Origin: VXYL01 sp963422285
GTDB lineage: Bacteria > Pseudomonadota > Gammaproteobacteria > Pseudomonadales > Azotimanducaceae
Assembly: GCA_963422285.2 (NCBI GenBank)
Contig: OY729419.2
Coordinates: forward strand, 1,798,001 to 1,862,000
Direction of reading: 5' to 3'
Length of the DNA: 64,000 bases
The notes beneath the pieces are model-generated. The model saw only the letters and a program-made list of their open reading frames with translations. It made no database searches and was not told where the DNA came from. Position 1 is the stretch's first letter; every line of letters starts with the position of its first letter. The translations under genes and the position numbers were made by a program. Of the stretch, positions 24,719 to 33,511 are shown in pieces.

Positions 24719-27700
24719 CTAGAAGCCGATGCTAAGTCGGGCGAACCCCATGCGGCCCATGATGTTGTCGAGATAGCCTTCGTGACCAGCCGGCGTTGTC
24801 TGGGGATCCGGATAGGTGTCGAAGATGTTGCGTATTGCGACATTCAAGCGGGCGTAGCCGAAGCCGAAGAAGTCCGGCCGACTGTATGTGTAGCTGACAT
24901 CCCAATAGTGGCGCGAGTCGAAGCCGCACACCGGGCTGGGTTGCCAACTGCACCGCCCGGACTCTTCCAGCGCTGCTTCGGATTCGCTTAGCAATCCCCG
25001 ATCTCGCTGCTCGTCCCAGGCGATGTTGAGATTGTCGACCGAATCATGCCAACGACCGCTGACCTGCAGCGTATGCTGCTCGAAGAACCAGCGCAGCCCT
25101 GCATTCACTCGCCACTCGGGTGTTGGCGGAAGCGGTTCGTAGAGGGCCTCGCCGGGACCGACGAAAGAAGTCGCGTTGCGGTTGCCCACACCGTCGATTT
25201 CAATGCCCGAACGCGGGTTCAGACTGGCTGCCTTCCACCTCGTGATGCTCTGCTTGAGGTACTGCGTCGCGCTCATCAAGAACGTGAAGTTGCCGTACTC
25301 GCCCCCGATCCAGGGAATATCTACGGCGTCGAACGTGTACCGCATAGCGTAGATCATGGTCTCCGTGGTCTTTGCGCCTTGTGCCAGCCAGGGATTCTCG
25401 ACCAGGGTCAGCCGGAGTCCGTTGTCGCCGCCGCCACGTTCGAGACGCGCCACGCCGAGCGGCCGCTCGCCGGCCCCGTCGTTGGCCCCGCTGGCTACCC
25501 AATCGAAGGCTGCATTGAGCCTACAGTCCAGTTCTTCCTGCGGCGTCGTATCGAGGTACTCCTGGGTGGTGAGCGGCGTGAAGGACGGCGGTGGTGCCGT
25601 CAATTGGCCGAGACCCAGGCTCGGGGGACTGTCGTAGTCGAACTGCGTCCCTGGGCAACGGCCAAGCACGAAGTCCTCGAAGCCGATCTCGTTGAGCGAA
25701 ACATGCCCGCTCTCGCCGACCCTGTCCGCTCTGCCGTTGAAGTCGACCGTGGTGAAGTCCGCGTCCAAAGCGAGCGAGCCGTCGAGGAGCCGCAGAGAGA
25801 TTCCCGCGTTCCACAGATCCGATGTTTCCGCCCCCAAGTCGCTACTCGGCGAATCGCCGGTCAGCACGCCAGTGATGTTGCCGTTGACATCGCCCTCGCA
25901 GTGGCTCAACTCCGGCAGACCATCGCAGAGATAGTCCCTTACCGTGGTGGTACTCGTGGTGGTGTTGGGCTCGCCGAACAGCGAGAACAGGCCCGGCGTT
26001 ACATAGCCCTCGGTGAGGCTCGCGCGAAGGGCCAACCAATCGGTGGGCGCGTAGCGCATCGCCAGCTTTGGAATCACCGTGTCGAAGGAGACGCTGCCGC
26101 GCTGCCCGATGATCCCGCGGGTCTCGATGTCCGCGTAGCGGGCGGCGATCTGAAGATCCATCTCCCCCCAACGCGGGTGTTGTATCAAGGGCAGTTGAAG
26201 CTCCAGGAATACCGCTTGGCTCTCCTGTTCGCTCTCGCGCAGGCCGATCTTGCCTCCTCCCAATGCGGTTTGGTTGGGAACGGATGGGCGCCACTCTTCG
26301 GTCTCCAGACGCCAGTGGATGCCAACCGCCATGCCGACTGGCGAATCGTTGTACCAGAGGTTGAACAAACTGCCGTTGGAAGCGATCAGGTCCACAACCT
26401 GCATGCTGAGATCCTGCTTGTTGTACGCCAGGATGATCCCCGCATTGCGGTTCTCGAGCTCGGTGTTCACCTCCTTGGCATCTGGCGGTCGCCAGCCAGG
26501 ATCATCGTCATTCGGGAAGTTCACAAGCGGGTCGCCGACAAACTGGCCGTCCGCATCGGTGTTGAGATAAGTCGTGGTGAACGGATTCCAGCAGCTATCG
26601 GCAGTAGGACCGGCTTGACACCGCAAGGCGGCGACGGTCTCCGTCCACTGAGGTTCAGGATACTGCCTCGTCCGATCGCCGACTGCCCATATCCAATCCG
26701 CATCCACGATCCACTCCGTCTCCGGAATAGAGAACTCGCCGCCAAGGCGAAGCCGAAGGTTGTCTCGCTGGGCGCGGCGGCGATAGGTCAGAATGCCGTC
26801 GTCATCCAGCCACTCGATGGTGTTGTTTCTCGGGTTCTTTGGATTGACGTTGAGTTGGTCGCTCCCGGCAACCCAAACGTCCTCGAACAGACGCACTCCT
26901 CCCCCATCGGGATCGAAGCGATCCGGGATGCCGTTGCCGTTGATATCTTCCATCGTCACCAGCACCACCTTCGCTGCCGGCAACCGCTGGGCGCCGTTGT
27001 CCGCCACGCCGTCGCCATCGAAATCCCGGTCGGGTATTCCGTCGCCGTTGGCGTCCTGCGCGAAGACCATGCCTTCGCCAGGCTCTATGCCGTAGTCGTA
27101 GAGGCCATTTTTGTTGGTATCGGTCCAGTCGAGCCGGTTGGGCGTGTTCGGGCCGCTATAGCCTAGTATCCTGGAACCGTCCGCAAAGGCGCGGAAAGGA
27201 TTGCCGGGATTCGATCCGATAGCGATGGGGGCGTTGGGGCCGTACCAGGAGGTGTTGTCCCACTCGTCCAGCCCCGCCGTGACATCCCGCGTGTAGTAGT
27301 CCAGGGACGCGACCACTATCTCGCCGCGGAACTTGACGTAGTCGTTGAACTCGTGCTCGAAGTAGGCCATCCCCTTGTTCTGTTCGCTCTCCGCCTGCAG
27401 GTCCTGCATGTCGGATACCGACATGATGCAGTCCTCCCCACGCCACACCCGGCTGTGGGCATGCAGCATGCCATTGAGGAAGTTGCCGTGCTTGGAAAGA
27501 TCGTTGTAGGTGTTTTCCGGCGGGCTGGTGCCGGGGCCGGCGGCCCCGCCGCCCGTCGTCGGGGTGCCCCAGTCGTTGTGGCCGGCGCCGAATCCGTAGC
27601 CGCAGCCGGGGTCGGCACGTCTTACCGTCTGCAGGCGACCGTCCACGGCATTGCCGATCTGTCGGTCGGTCGTCCCGCTTTCGTTCGCCCGCCAGGTATC

Positions 27701-28564
27701 CGTGGATGCGAGCAATTCGCCGGATTCGCCTCTGATCGGCACCATGAAGTCTCCCGGCGTACTGCGGCTGCCAGCATCGTGCCACCAAGGCGTGAATATC
27801 TGGTTCAGCCAAGGATCCTTCGCGCTGATGATGTAGTCGGGGCGGTCCGTATAGCGCATCCGCTCCACGTCCCGCAGTTCCATGGCGAAAATCAGGCTGG
27901 AGCGTTCGCCTTGAGCACCGGCGAGCAGACTCAGCCCTTGGTTGGGGGCGCCGGCCTCCAACGCCTGGTTCCAATCCAGCTGAAGTTCCAGACCTTCGAA
28001 GTTCTTGCGCGGAATCAAGTTGATGACCCCTCCCACGGCCTCGGAGCCGTACAGCGCCGAAGCGCCGTCCAGGATCGTCTCTACGCGCCCGATTGCGATG
28101 CCCGGATAGGTGTTGGTCACGTCGACGCCGGCTCGCCGCCCCCAGGTGTTGGTATCCGCAGGCAGCCGATGGCCATCCATCATGGTCATGGTGGCCCGCG
28201 AGCCGAGGCCGCGCAGGTTGGCCCACACCTCGGTGCCCTGGTTCCATTGCTGGTCGTCCGCGCCGCTTCCCTCGAACGGGGTCGCGTTGGCGTTGACGCC
28301 GGTTTGGAAGGTCTGGTCGAACATGATGTCGCCCAGATCCGGCGTTCCGGCCAGTTCCAGATCGACCTCGTCGATGACCGATATCGGCGATGGCAGATCG
28401 AAGTTGTCGCGTCGGATGAACGATCCGGTGACGATCATTTCCTCGACTTCTTCTTCGCTCCCCTCGTCGTCCTCGTCCTCTGCCGCGGCGAGACCATGGC
28501 CGCTCAGGACCAACGCTGCACTGCACACAGCCAGCAGCATTCCTCTGGACTCTTTAAACAACAT
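24719..28564 (-). CDS. TonB-dependent outer-membrane receptor with calcium-loop insertion
   Basis: A 1281-residue outer-membrane protein. ATG 28564 is preceded by GGAGGG and begins a signal peptide (MLLAVCSAALVLSGHGLAAA). An acidic stretch (EDEDDEGSEEEVEEM) leads to the TonB-box-like MIVTGSFIRR. The plug domain shows the usual IGRVETILDGASALYGSEA and GGVINLIPRK. The rest is a 22-strand-type barrel ending in RLSIGF with terminal Phe, as in outer-membrane proteins. Residues about 480-550 carry a row of Asp-rich loops (DANGDGIPDRDFDGDGVAD, DINGNGIPDRFDPDG) like thrombospondin type 3 or dockerin calcium sites, unusual in this family. It presumably imports a large ligand, unidentified; the surrounding propeller and TPR lipoproteins are candidate partners. 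No ExbBD/TonB genes are in the window. Confidence 0.9.
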   Translation of the reverse strand: MLFKESRGMLLAVCSAALVLSGHGLAAAEDEDDEGSEEEVEEMIVTGSFIRRDNFDLPSPISVIDEVDLELAGTPDLGDIMFDQTFQTGVNANATPFEGSGADDQQWNQGTEVWANLRGLGSRATMTMMDGHRLPADTNTWGRRAGVDVTNTYPGIAIGRVETILDGASALYGSEAVGGVINLIPRKNFEGLELQLDWNQALEAGAPNQGLSLLAGAQGERSSLIFAMELRDVERMRYTDRPDYIISAKDPWLNQIFTPWWHDAGSRSTPGDFMVPIRGESGELLASTDTWRANESGTTDRQIGNAVDGRLQTVRRADPGCGYGFGAGHNDWGTPTTGGGAAGPGTSPPENTYNDLSKHGNFLNGMLHAHSRVWRGEDCIMSVSDMQDLQAESEQNKGMAYFEHEFNDYVKFRGEIVVASLDYYTRDVTAGLDEWDNTSWYGPNAPIAIGSNPGNPFRAFADGSRILGYSGPNTPNRLDWTDTNKNGLYDYGIEPGEGMVFAQDANGDGIPDRDFDGDGVADNGAQRLPAAKVVLVTMEDINGNGIPDRFDPDGGGVRLFEDVWVAGSDQLNVNPKNPRNNTIEWLDDDGILTYRRRAQRDNLRLRLGGEFSIPETEWIVDADWIWAVGDRTRQYPEPQWTETVAALRCQAGPTADSCWNPFTTTYLNTDADGQFVGDPLVNFPNDDDPGWRPPDAKEVNTELENRNAGIILAYNKQDLSMQVVDLIASNGSLFNLWYNDSPVGMAVGIHWRLETEEWRPSVPNQTALGGGKIGLRESEQESQAVFLELQLPLIQHPRWGEMDLQIAARYADIETRGIIGQRGSVSFDTVIPKLAMRYAPTDWLALRASLTEGYVTPGLFSLFGEPNTTTSTTTVRDYLCDGLPELSHCEGDVNGNITGVLTGDSPSSDLGAETSDLWNAGISLRLLDGSLALDADFTTVDFNGRADRVGESGHVSLNEIGFEDFVLGRCPGTQFDYDSPPSLGLGQLTAPPPSFTPLTTQEYLDTTPQEELDCRLNAAFDWVASGANDGAGERPLGVARLERGGGDNGLRLTLVENPWLAQGAKTTETMIYAMRYTFDAVDIPWIGGEYGNFTFLMSATQYLKQSITRWKAASLNPRSGIEIDGVGNRNATSFVGPGEALYEPLPPTPEWRVNAGLRWFFEQHTLQVSGRWHDSVDNLNIAWDEQRDRGLLSESEAALEESGRCSWQPSPVCGFDSRHYWDVSYTYSRPDFFGFGYARLNVAIRNIFDTYPDPQTTPAGHEGYLDNIMGRMGFARLSIGF

Positions 28565-28750
28565 GCACTGCCCTCCATAGTCGATTGCAGATAAGTCACT
28601 CAACCAATCACCCCCGCCTAAGGGCGGGAGCGGGCTGATAGTAGCACAGCTATCATCGTTAAGTAACAACCCTACAACATCTGCAATCTACCGATTTTGC
28701 TTCGGAAGCTTTCTCGCCATGCCTCTGGTCGGGGTTTAGTACCGAACCAG

Positions 28751-30478
28751 TCAGGGCGAACGCAGCGGCGTTCCATCGCCGCGATGCAGGCGCCAGCTGG
28801 CGCCTGCATCGAAGTCTCCGAACGCCTCCACCTCGCCACCCGGCCAGCGCACCGTGACGCCGGTCGCACGCGCCCGGTTGCCTAGGCCGAAATGCACATG
28901 GGGGGCGTTCGATGCGAAGTAGCTGGCGGCAGGCTGCACGTCCCGGTGGAGACGCGTCGTTCCTGCGATCACCGAAACCGTGGCGCCGTGGGCGTCCCCT
29001 CCGACTTTGGTCAATGCCCGAAAACGCACCCAGTTGCCGCGTTCGGGAGCACGGTTCATCAGCAGATAGGCGGGGCCGTCGCGGTTCACTACTAGGAGAT
29101 CCAGACCGCCATCCCCGTCCACATCGCCTACTGCCAAGCCGCGGCTGGTATGCACAAGGGGCGTGGCGACCCCTCCCGACGGACGGAGTTCGTGGAATCG
29201 GACGCTGCCGGCGTCAGAGCGGCCCCTGTACAGGACGTTTGGTTCGGCGAAGGCGTCGGGAACCGCTGCTGGATTGCCGTCCACCTTGCCGTTGGCCTCG
29301 TACAGGTCCAGTACGCCGTCGTTGTCGAAGTCCGCCAGCGCAACGCCGAATCGCGTGTGCCGGCTGCTGCCGGCGCCAAGGCCCACCAGCGCCGTGGCGT
29401 CTACGAACCAAGCGCCCTCGTTGCGGAAGAAGGAATCCGTCTCGCCCTCGAAGTTGACCACGAGGAGATCCGGGTCGCCGTCGTCGTCAAGGTCTCCCGC
29501 GGCGACCCCCATGCCGGCCTTGGCCATGCCGTGCTCGTCCACGGCGCAGCCCCAGTCGGCAGCTTTGTCCTCGAAACGCAGGTTGCCTTGGTTGAGCCAT
29601 AGCTGGTTGACGTTCCTGTCGTTGGCGACGAATACGTCGGTCAGACCATCGCCGTCGAAGTCGGCGCCGACCACCCCCAAACCGTTGCCGTAGGTCGTGT
29701 TGAGGCCAGCCTGTCGAGTAATGTCGGTAAACGTGCCGTCGCCGTCGTTGCGGAACAGGCGATCGGGGGCTGGCGCGGCATAGGTGGTGGGTGCGCAGTA
29801 AGTGGGATCGCCTCGATCGTAGCAGTACCGCTCGATGGCGGGGGACCAGTTCAGGTAGTTGACCAGGAAGAGGTCCAGATCGTCGTCCGCATCGAGATCG
29901 AGGAAGGCTGCAGCGCTGCCCCAGCCGGGGTCGTCCACCCCAGCCTCGTCGGCAACATTCTCGAAGACGCCACTGCCGTCGTTGCGCAGAAGGGCGTTGG
30001 GACCGTAGTTGGCAACATAGACGTCGATGTCCCCGTCGTTGTCGTAGTCGCCAGCGGCGACGCCCATGCCGTAACCCGGATCGGCACCGTCTCCGGTGTT
30101 CGGCGCTTCGTCGAAGTAGCCGTCGCCGCGGTTGAGATAGAGGCGGTTGCCGAGGGATGGCGCATAGGCGTCCCGACGCCCGGGGAGCTGGCCGCTCTGC
30201 ACGAGGTAGGCGTCCAGGTCGCCATCGCCGTCGAGGTCGGCAAGCGCTGCACCGCCGCCGACGATGTCCGGCAGCATGGGCATGCTCGAGAATCCGGACC
30301 GATGCTGGAAGTCGATGCCTCGCGACTGCGCCTGTTCCTCGAACCAGGGCTCTTCCCCAGCGCAGCCGAAGACGAACAGCAGCACCCCCGCCAAGGCGAG
30401 GGTGGCAGTGCCTCGGCGATTTCGAATCGAGGAGAGCAAGGGCTTTATCCAGCCAACCGTCGCGGGGCTGGCGCACAT
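28751..30478 (-). CDS. CRTAC1-type VCBS propeller lipoprotein with ASPIC/UnbV domain
   Basis: A 575-residue lipoprotein. From ATG 30478 the leader reads TLALAGVLLFVFGCAG, with Cys as the lipidation site; a TTG start at 30517 would only lengthen the leader. The propeller has calcium loops such as DLDGDGDLDAYLV, DYDNDGDIDVYVANY and DFDGDGLTDVFVAND, and a Cys pair in YCYDRGDPTYCAPTTY followed by DRLFRNDGDG. The C-terminus is ASPIC/UnbV (HFGLGNRARATGVTVRWPGG). It is close in sequence and layout to the protein encoded at 42166-43842. It is the last gene of a run on the minus strand, 85 bases after the TPR lipoprotein gene, and just upstream of the TonB receptor gene on the same strand. A perfect 30-bp palindrome lies inside its 3' end. 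Confidence 0.85.
   Translation of the reverse strand: MCASPATVGWIKPLLSSIRNRRGTATLALAGVLLFVFGCAGEEPWFEEQAQSRGIDFQHRSGFSSMPMLPDIVGGGAALADLDGDGDLDAYLVQSGQLPGRRDAYAPSLGNRLYLNRGDGYFDEAPNTGDGADPGYGMGVAAGDYDNDGDIDVYVANYGPNALLRNDGSGVFENVADEAGVDDPGWGSAAAFLDLDADDDLDLFLVNYLNWSPAIERYCYDRGDPTYCAPTTYAAPAPDRLFRNDGDGTFTDITRQAGLNTTYGNGLGVVGADFDGDGLTDVFVANDRNVNQLWLNQGNLRFEDKAADWGCAVDEHGMAKAGMGVAAGDLDDDGDPDLLVVNFEGETDSFFRNEGAWFVDATALVGLGAGSSRHTRFGVALADFDNDGVLDLYEANGKVDGNPAAVPDAFAEPNVLYRGRSDAGSVRFHELRPSGGVATPLVHTSRGLAVGDVDGDGGLDLLVVNRDGPAYLLMNRAPERGNWVRFRALTKVGGDAHGATVSVIAGTTRLHRDVQPAASYFASNAPHVHFGLGNRARATGVTVRWPGGEVEAFGDFDAGASWRLHRGDGTPLRSP
28782..28811. repeat. 30-bp perfect palindrome inside the 3' end of a coding sequence
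   Basis: CGATGCAGGCGCCAG is immediately followed by its reverse complement, with no spacer. It lies within codons for DFDAGASWRLHRG near the C-terminus of the propeller lipoprotein. Could form a cruciform or a 3'-end mRNA hairpin. Confidence 0.6.
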
Positions 30479-30563
30479 GGCATCAGCAAGCAACTCGGCC
30501 CGCGTTCGATGCTGCAACCTGTGCCGGCGGCCATGGCCCCGCTCACCCTTCGTCTCTCTGCGA

Positions 30564-31964
30564 TCAGAGATCGCGATCCAACACGGCGAGACGGGTTCGG
30601 GCCGAAGCCACGTCCCGTGGATGGGTGCCGAGCTGCTCTGCTCGGGCCAGAGCGGCTTGCGCTTCGTCGAAGCGCCCGGTCTCCGCCAAACTGCGGCCTA
30701 GAGAAACGTAGCCCTTGGTGAACTCGGGATCCAGACGTACGGCCTGCTCCAAGTAGGCAATGGCCGCTGGCCATCGTTCGCTCGCCCCTTCGATCATCGC
30801 CATATAGTACAAGACGACGGCCCGTTCGCCGTAGGGCGACATGGCATCGAAGGTCGCCAGCGCTTCGTCGTACCGCTGCTGTCGTATGAGCAGCATGCCC
30901 TTGCGCTCGTAGGCATCCAACAGGCCTGGATAGAGTTCAGCGGCACGCCCGAAGTGTTCGATGGCACGAAGCGGCTGGCCGCGGTCCTCGTAGAGGCTGG
31001 CGATGTTGAAGTGGAACAAGTAGTGGTCGGGGTGCGTCTGCAACCCTTGCCGAAGCACTTCGAGGGCATGTTCCCGACGCCCGGTGAGCTTGTAGGCGAT
31101 GCTGAGGTTGTTCAGCAACGTTCGGTCGTCCGGGCGCTGCTCTCGCAAGGGCTCCAGTATCTTCGCCGCGGCTGCCGCTTGGCCACGCTTGAGATGCGCC
31201 TCCGCCATGCTCAACCGGGCGTGGAAGCCATGCGCATATTGGTCCTTGGCCTCTCGCCTCTCGTCGCGCCAGCGCAACGGCGTCGTTCCCTTGCCCCGCG
31301 CCGTGGCCGCCTGCGCCTCGTCCGTCCGCCCCATCTCTCGGTAGGCTTGGCCTAGCAGGCGCTGCAAGTGGGGGTGGTCCAGCTCCGCCACGAGAGACTC
31401 CAACAGCGCGGCGGACTCGATGGCGCGGCGCTCTCGCAGCAGGATGCGGGCAAGGCCGGCGTTGGCCACCACCTTCGCTTCGGCATCCCCTAGGGCCAGG
31501 GCTCGCCGGAACGAGGCGGCGGCGTCTTGGTTGCGGTCCAAGTCCAGCAGCCAAGTGCCGCGTTGCAGCCAAGCCGGGGCGTAGTCGGCATCGATGGCGA
31601 GGGCCCGGTCGATGCTCTGCAGGGCATCCTCCAGGGCGCCGCGCCCAGCCAGCAGAAAGGCTCTGCAGTAGGGCCACAGGAACTCGCCGGGATCGAGCGC
31701 TTCCGCCTGCGAGTAGGTGACCGTCGCGGCGTCGAAGAAGCCGTTGGCATCGTAGGCCATGGCGAGACGTCCGCGAATCGAGCCGGATTCGGGCAGGCTG
31801 CGCGCCGACTGTTGGAGATCGCCGAGGAACTCGGCCAGCTCGCGGTCGTCGGCGTCGAGCCCGGCCGCCACGGGTTCGCCGGCGCGATCGGAACAGCCCG
31901 CGACGACGAGCCCAACCAGCGCCAGCGCGAAGCGTCGGGGAGCGGCGCGCTGCGCGTTGCGCAT
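30564..31964 (-). CDS. TPR-repeat lipoprotein
   Basis: A 466-residue protein starting at ATG 31964 with a lipoprotein leader (FALALVGLVVAGC, lipobox VAGC). The body is a series of TPR motifs, for example DANGFFDAATVTYSQAEALD, APAWLQRGTWLLDLDRNQDA, LLNNLSIAYKLTGRREHALE and FHFNIASLYEDRGQPLRAIE. It is a clear paralogue of the protein at 40793-42169, with matching segments such as YAPAWL-RGTWLLDLD. It starts 11 bases after the stop of the upstream TPR gene and is followed by its propeller partner, so it is in an operon. TPR arrays bind proteins; the downstream propeller lipoprotein is the likely partner, by inference. Expected to sit in the periplasm or outer membrane. Confidence 0.85.
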   Translation of the reverse strand: MRNAQRAAPRRFALALVGLVVAGCSDRAGEPVAAGLDADDRELAEFLGDLQQSARSLPESGSIRGRLAMAYDANGFFDAATVTYSQAEALDPGEFLWPYCRAFLLAGRGALEDALQSIDRALAIDADYAPAWLQRGTWLLDLDRNQDAAASFRRALALGDAEAKVVANAGLARILLRERRAIESAALLESLVAELDHPHLQRLLGQAYREMGRTDEAQAATARGKGTTPLRWRDERREAKDQYAHGFHARLSMAEAHLKRGQAAAAAKILEPLREQRPDDRTLLNNLSIAYKLTGRREHALEVLRQGLQTHPDHYLFHFNIASLYEDRGQPLRAIEHFGRAAELYPGLLDAYERKGMLLIRQQRYDEALATFDAMSPYGERAVVLYYMAMIEGASERWPAAIAYLEQAVRLDPEFTKGYVSLGRSLAETGRFDEAQAALARAEQLGTHPRDVASARTRLAVLDRDL

Positions 31965-31975
31965 CCCGGCACCTG

Positions 31976-33511
31976 TCAACGGATTTCCGGCGGCAGCCAC
32001 CACGCCGACTGGTCCGCGAATGGCGTTTGGGGCAGGGCGCCCTGGGCCAAGGCACGCAGCAGCATGGCCGCGTCCGGGTGGGGCAGTTCCGCCGTCGCCA
32101 AGGTGCGCGCTTCGCCGCCGCGACCCGAGGCGAGTTCGACAAGGGCCAGGGTGAGGCGGGTATCGGCATCGTCCTTGGCCTTGAGCAGTCCCAGTGCGCG
32201 TTGGCGAGCGGCTTGGAGATCGCCGCACAGCGCATCGGCCCGGGCCAGAAGCAGGTGGGCTTCGCCCCATTGCGCGCGCAACCGCAATGCTTGCTCCAAC
32301 GCGGATCGGGATTGGCAGTCGCCTGCTCCCAGCCGCGCCATCGCCAGCCAGTACCGGTAGCGGGCCTCGTTCGGGTGCTGCGCGGCCAGGAGCTTGTAGT
32401 CGGCGGCGGCTTCGGCGAAACGGCGGCCGCGCATCGACAACGCGGCGGACAATGCGCGCGTCTTTGCATCCTCTTTCAGAGACAGGGACCGGCGTACAGC
32501 GTCGTGAGCTTCCTGCTGCCGGGCGCTATCCACCGAATTGCGCAGCAGCCATGCCAGCAAGTACCAGCCACGCCCCGACTCGGGGGCGATCGCAAGCACG
32601 TGCCGCACCTCTCGCAGGCCCCGTTCGCCACGCCCGGCGATGCCGAGCATGTGAACCAACGTGAGGCGGATGTCGATATCGTCGGGTGCCAGGGCCGCTG
32701 CCGTTTCGAGCGCCTCGACAGCCCCTGCGTGGTCGTCGCGCTCCAACGCCCATTGACCCGCCTTTACGAAGAACCGGGCGCTGCGGCTTAGCTGCGCGAC
32801 CTGGAGCAGCAGCGGATCGTGGATTTTCGGTGCCGCGTTGTCGCTGCCACGTCGGGCCAAATAGTCGCGAGCCTCTTCGATATTGCCTAGGCGGCGATGA
32901 GCCATGGCCAGCTTGTAGGCAATCTGCCCCGCATCGGGTTCCAACGCCCAAGCGCGCTCGAGGAGTTGGCGCACCGTCGTCCATTGTTCGCGCGCCGCGG
33001 CCAGATCGGCCAGGGCGACCAGCACGATCGCCGAGTTCGGAGCCTTGCGATCGGCGTTCGCCAGCGCTTGCTCGGCACCGGCATAGTCTCCCTGGAGCAG
33101 CAGCCCGGCCCCCAGGCGATACCAAGCAGCGACGTTGTCGGAATCGGCGGCCGCCACACGCCGGTAATCCGCCACCGCTTGTTCGTTCTCGCCCCGTTCT
33201 TGCAGGACGATGGCGCGCAGATAGCGCCAGCGAGCCTGATCCGCCTCGGCCAATGCCCGGCTGTACGCCTGCTCCGCGGCGTGAGCCAGATGCTGGGCGT
33301 GGTAGAACATGCCCAGTCGCCCCCATGCGCCGGCACGCGAGTCAGCATCCGTCAGCGTCGCCGCCTGCCTTTGGGCATCGGCGTGGGCTTCGTGCAGGGC
33401 CTCGGCCAGTGCTGGCGACAGACCTTCCAGGCGCAGCGGAAACTCCCCAGCCGGGACATGCGGCGCGACGGCCGCCGCCAACGCCAGCAGGCTCGCCGTC
33501 CAGCCCCTCAT
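31976..33511 (-). CDS. exported TPR-repeat protein
   Basis: A 511-residue protein from ATG 33511 with a Sec-type leader (WTASLLALAAAVAPHVPAG) and no lipobox Cys. It contains about ten TPR-like helical pairs (EQAYSRALAEADQARWRYLR, AWYRLGAGLLLQGDYAGAEQ, KLAMAHRRLGNIEEARDYLA). The frame is open far upstream of 33511, but that part is the shadow of the preceding gene. Its start codon overlaps the stop of the double-propeller gene (ATGA at 33508-33511), so translation is coupled. It ends 11 bases before the TPR lipoprotein. A diverged fragment of a paralogue lies at 38493-38790. Role: probably a scaffold for the co-encoded propeller proteins. Confidence 0.85.
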   Translation of the reverse strand: MRGWTASLLALAAAVAPHVPAGEFPLRLEGLSPALAEALHEAHADAQRQAATLTDADSRAGAWGRLGMFYHAQHLAHAAEQAYSRALAEADQARWRYLRAIVLQERGENEQAVADYRRVAAADSDNVAAWYRLGAGLLLQGDYAGAEQALANADRKAPNSAIVLVALADLAAAREQWTTVRQLLERAWALEPDAGQIAYKLAMAHRRLGNIEEARDYLARRGSDNAAPKIHDPLLLQVAQLSRSARFFVKAGQWALERDDHAGAVEALETAAALAPDDIDIRLTLVHMLGIAGRGERGLREVRHVLAIAPESGRGWYLLAWLLRNSVDSARQQEAHDAVRRSLSLKEDAKTRALSAALSMRGRRFAEAAADYKLLAAQHPNEARYRYWLAMARLGAGDCQSRSALEQALRLRAQWGEAHLLLARADALCGDLQAARQRALGLLKAKDDADTRLTLALVELASGRGGEARTLATAELPHPDAAMLLRALAQGALPQTPFADQSAWWLPPEIR

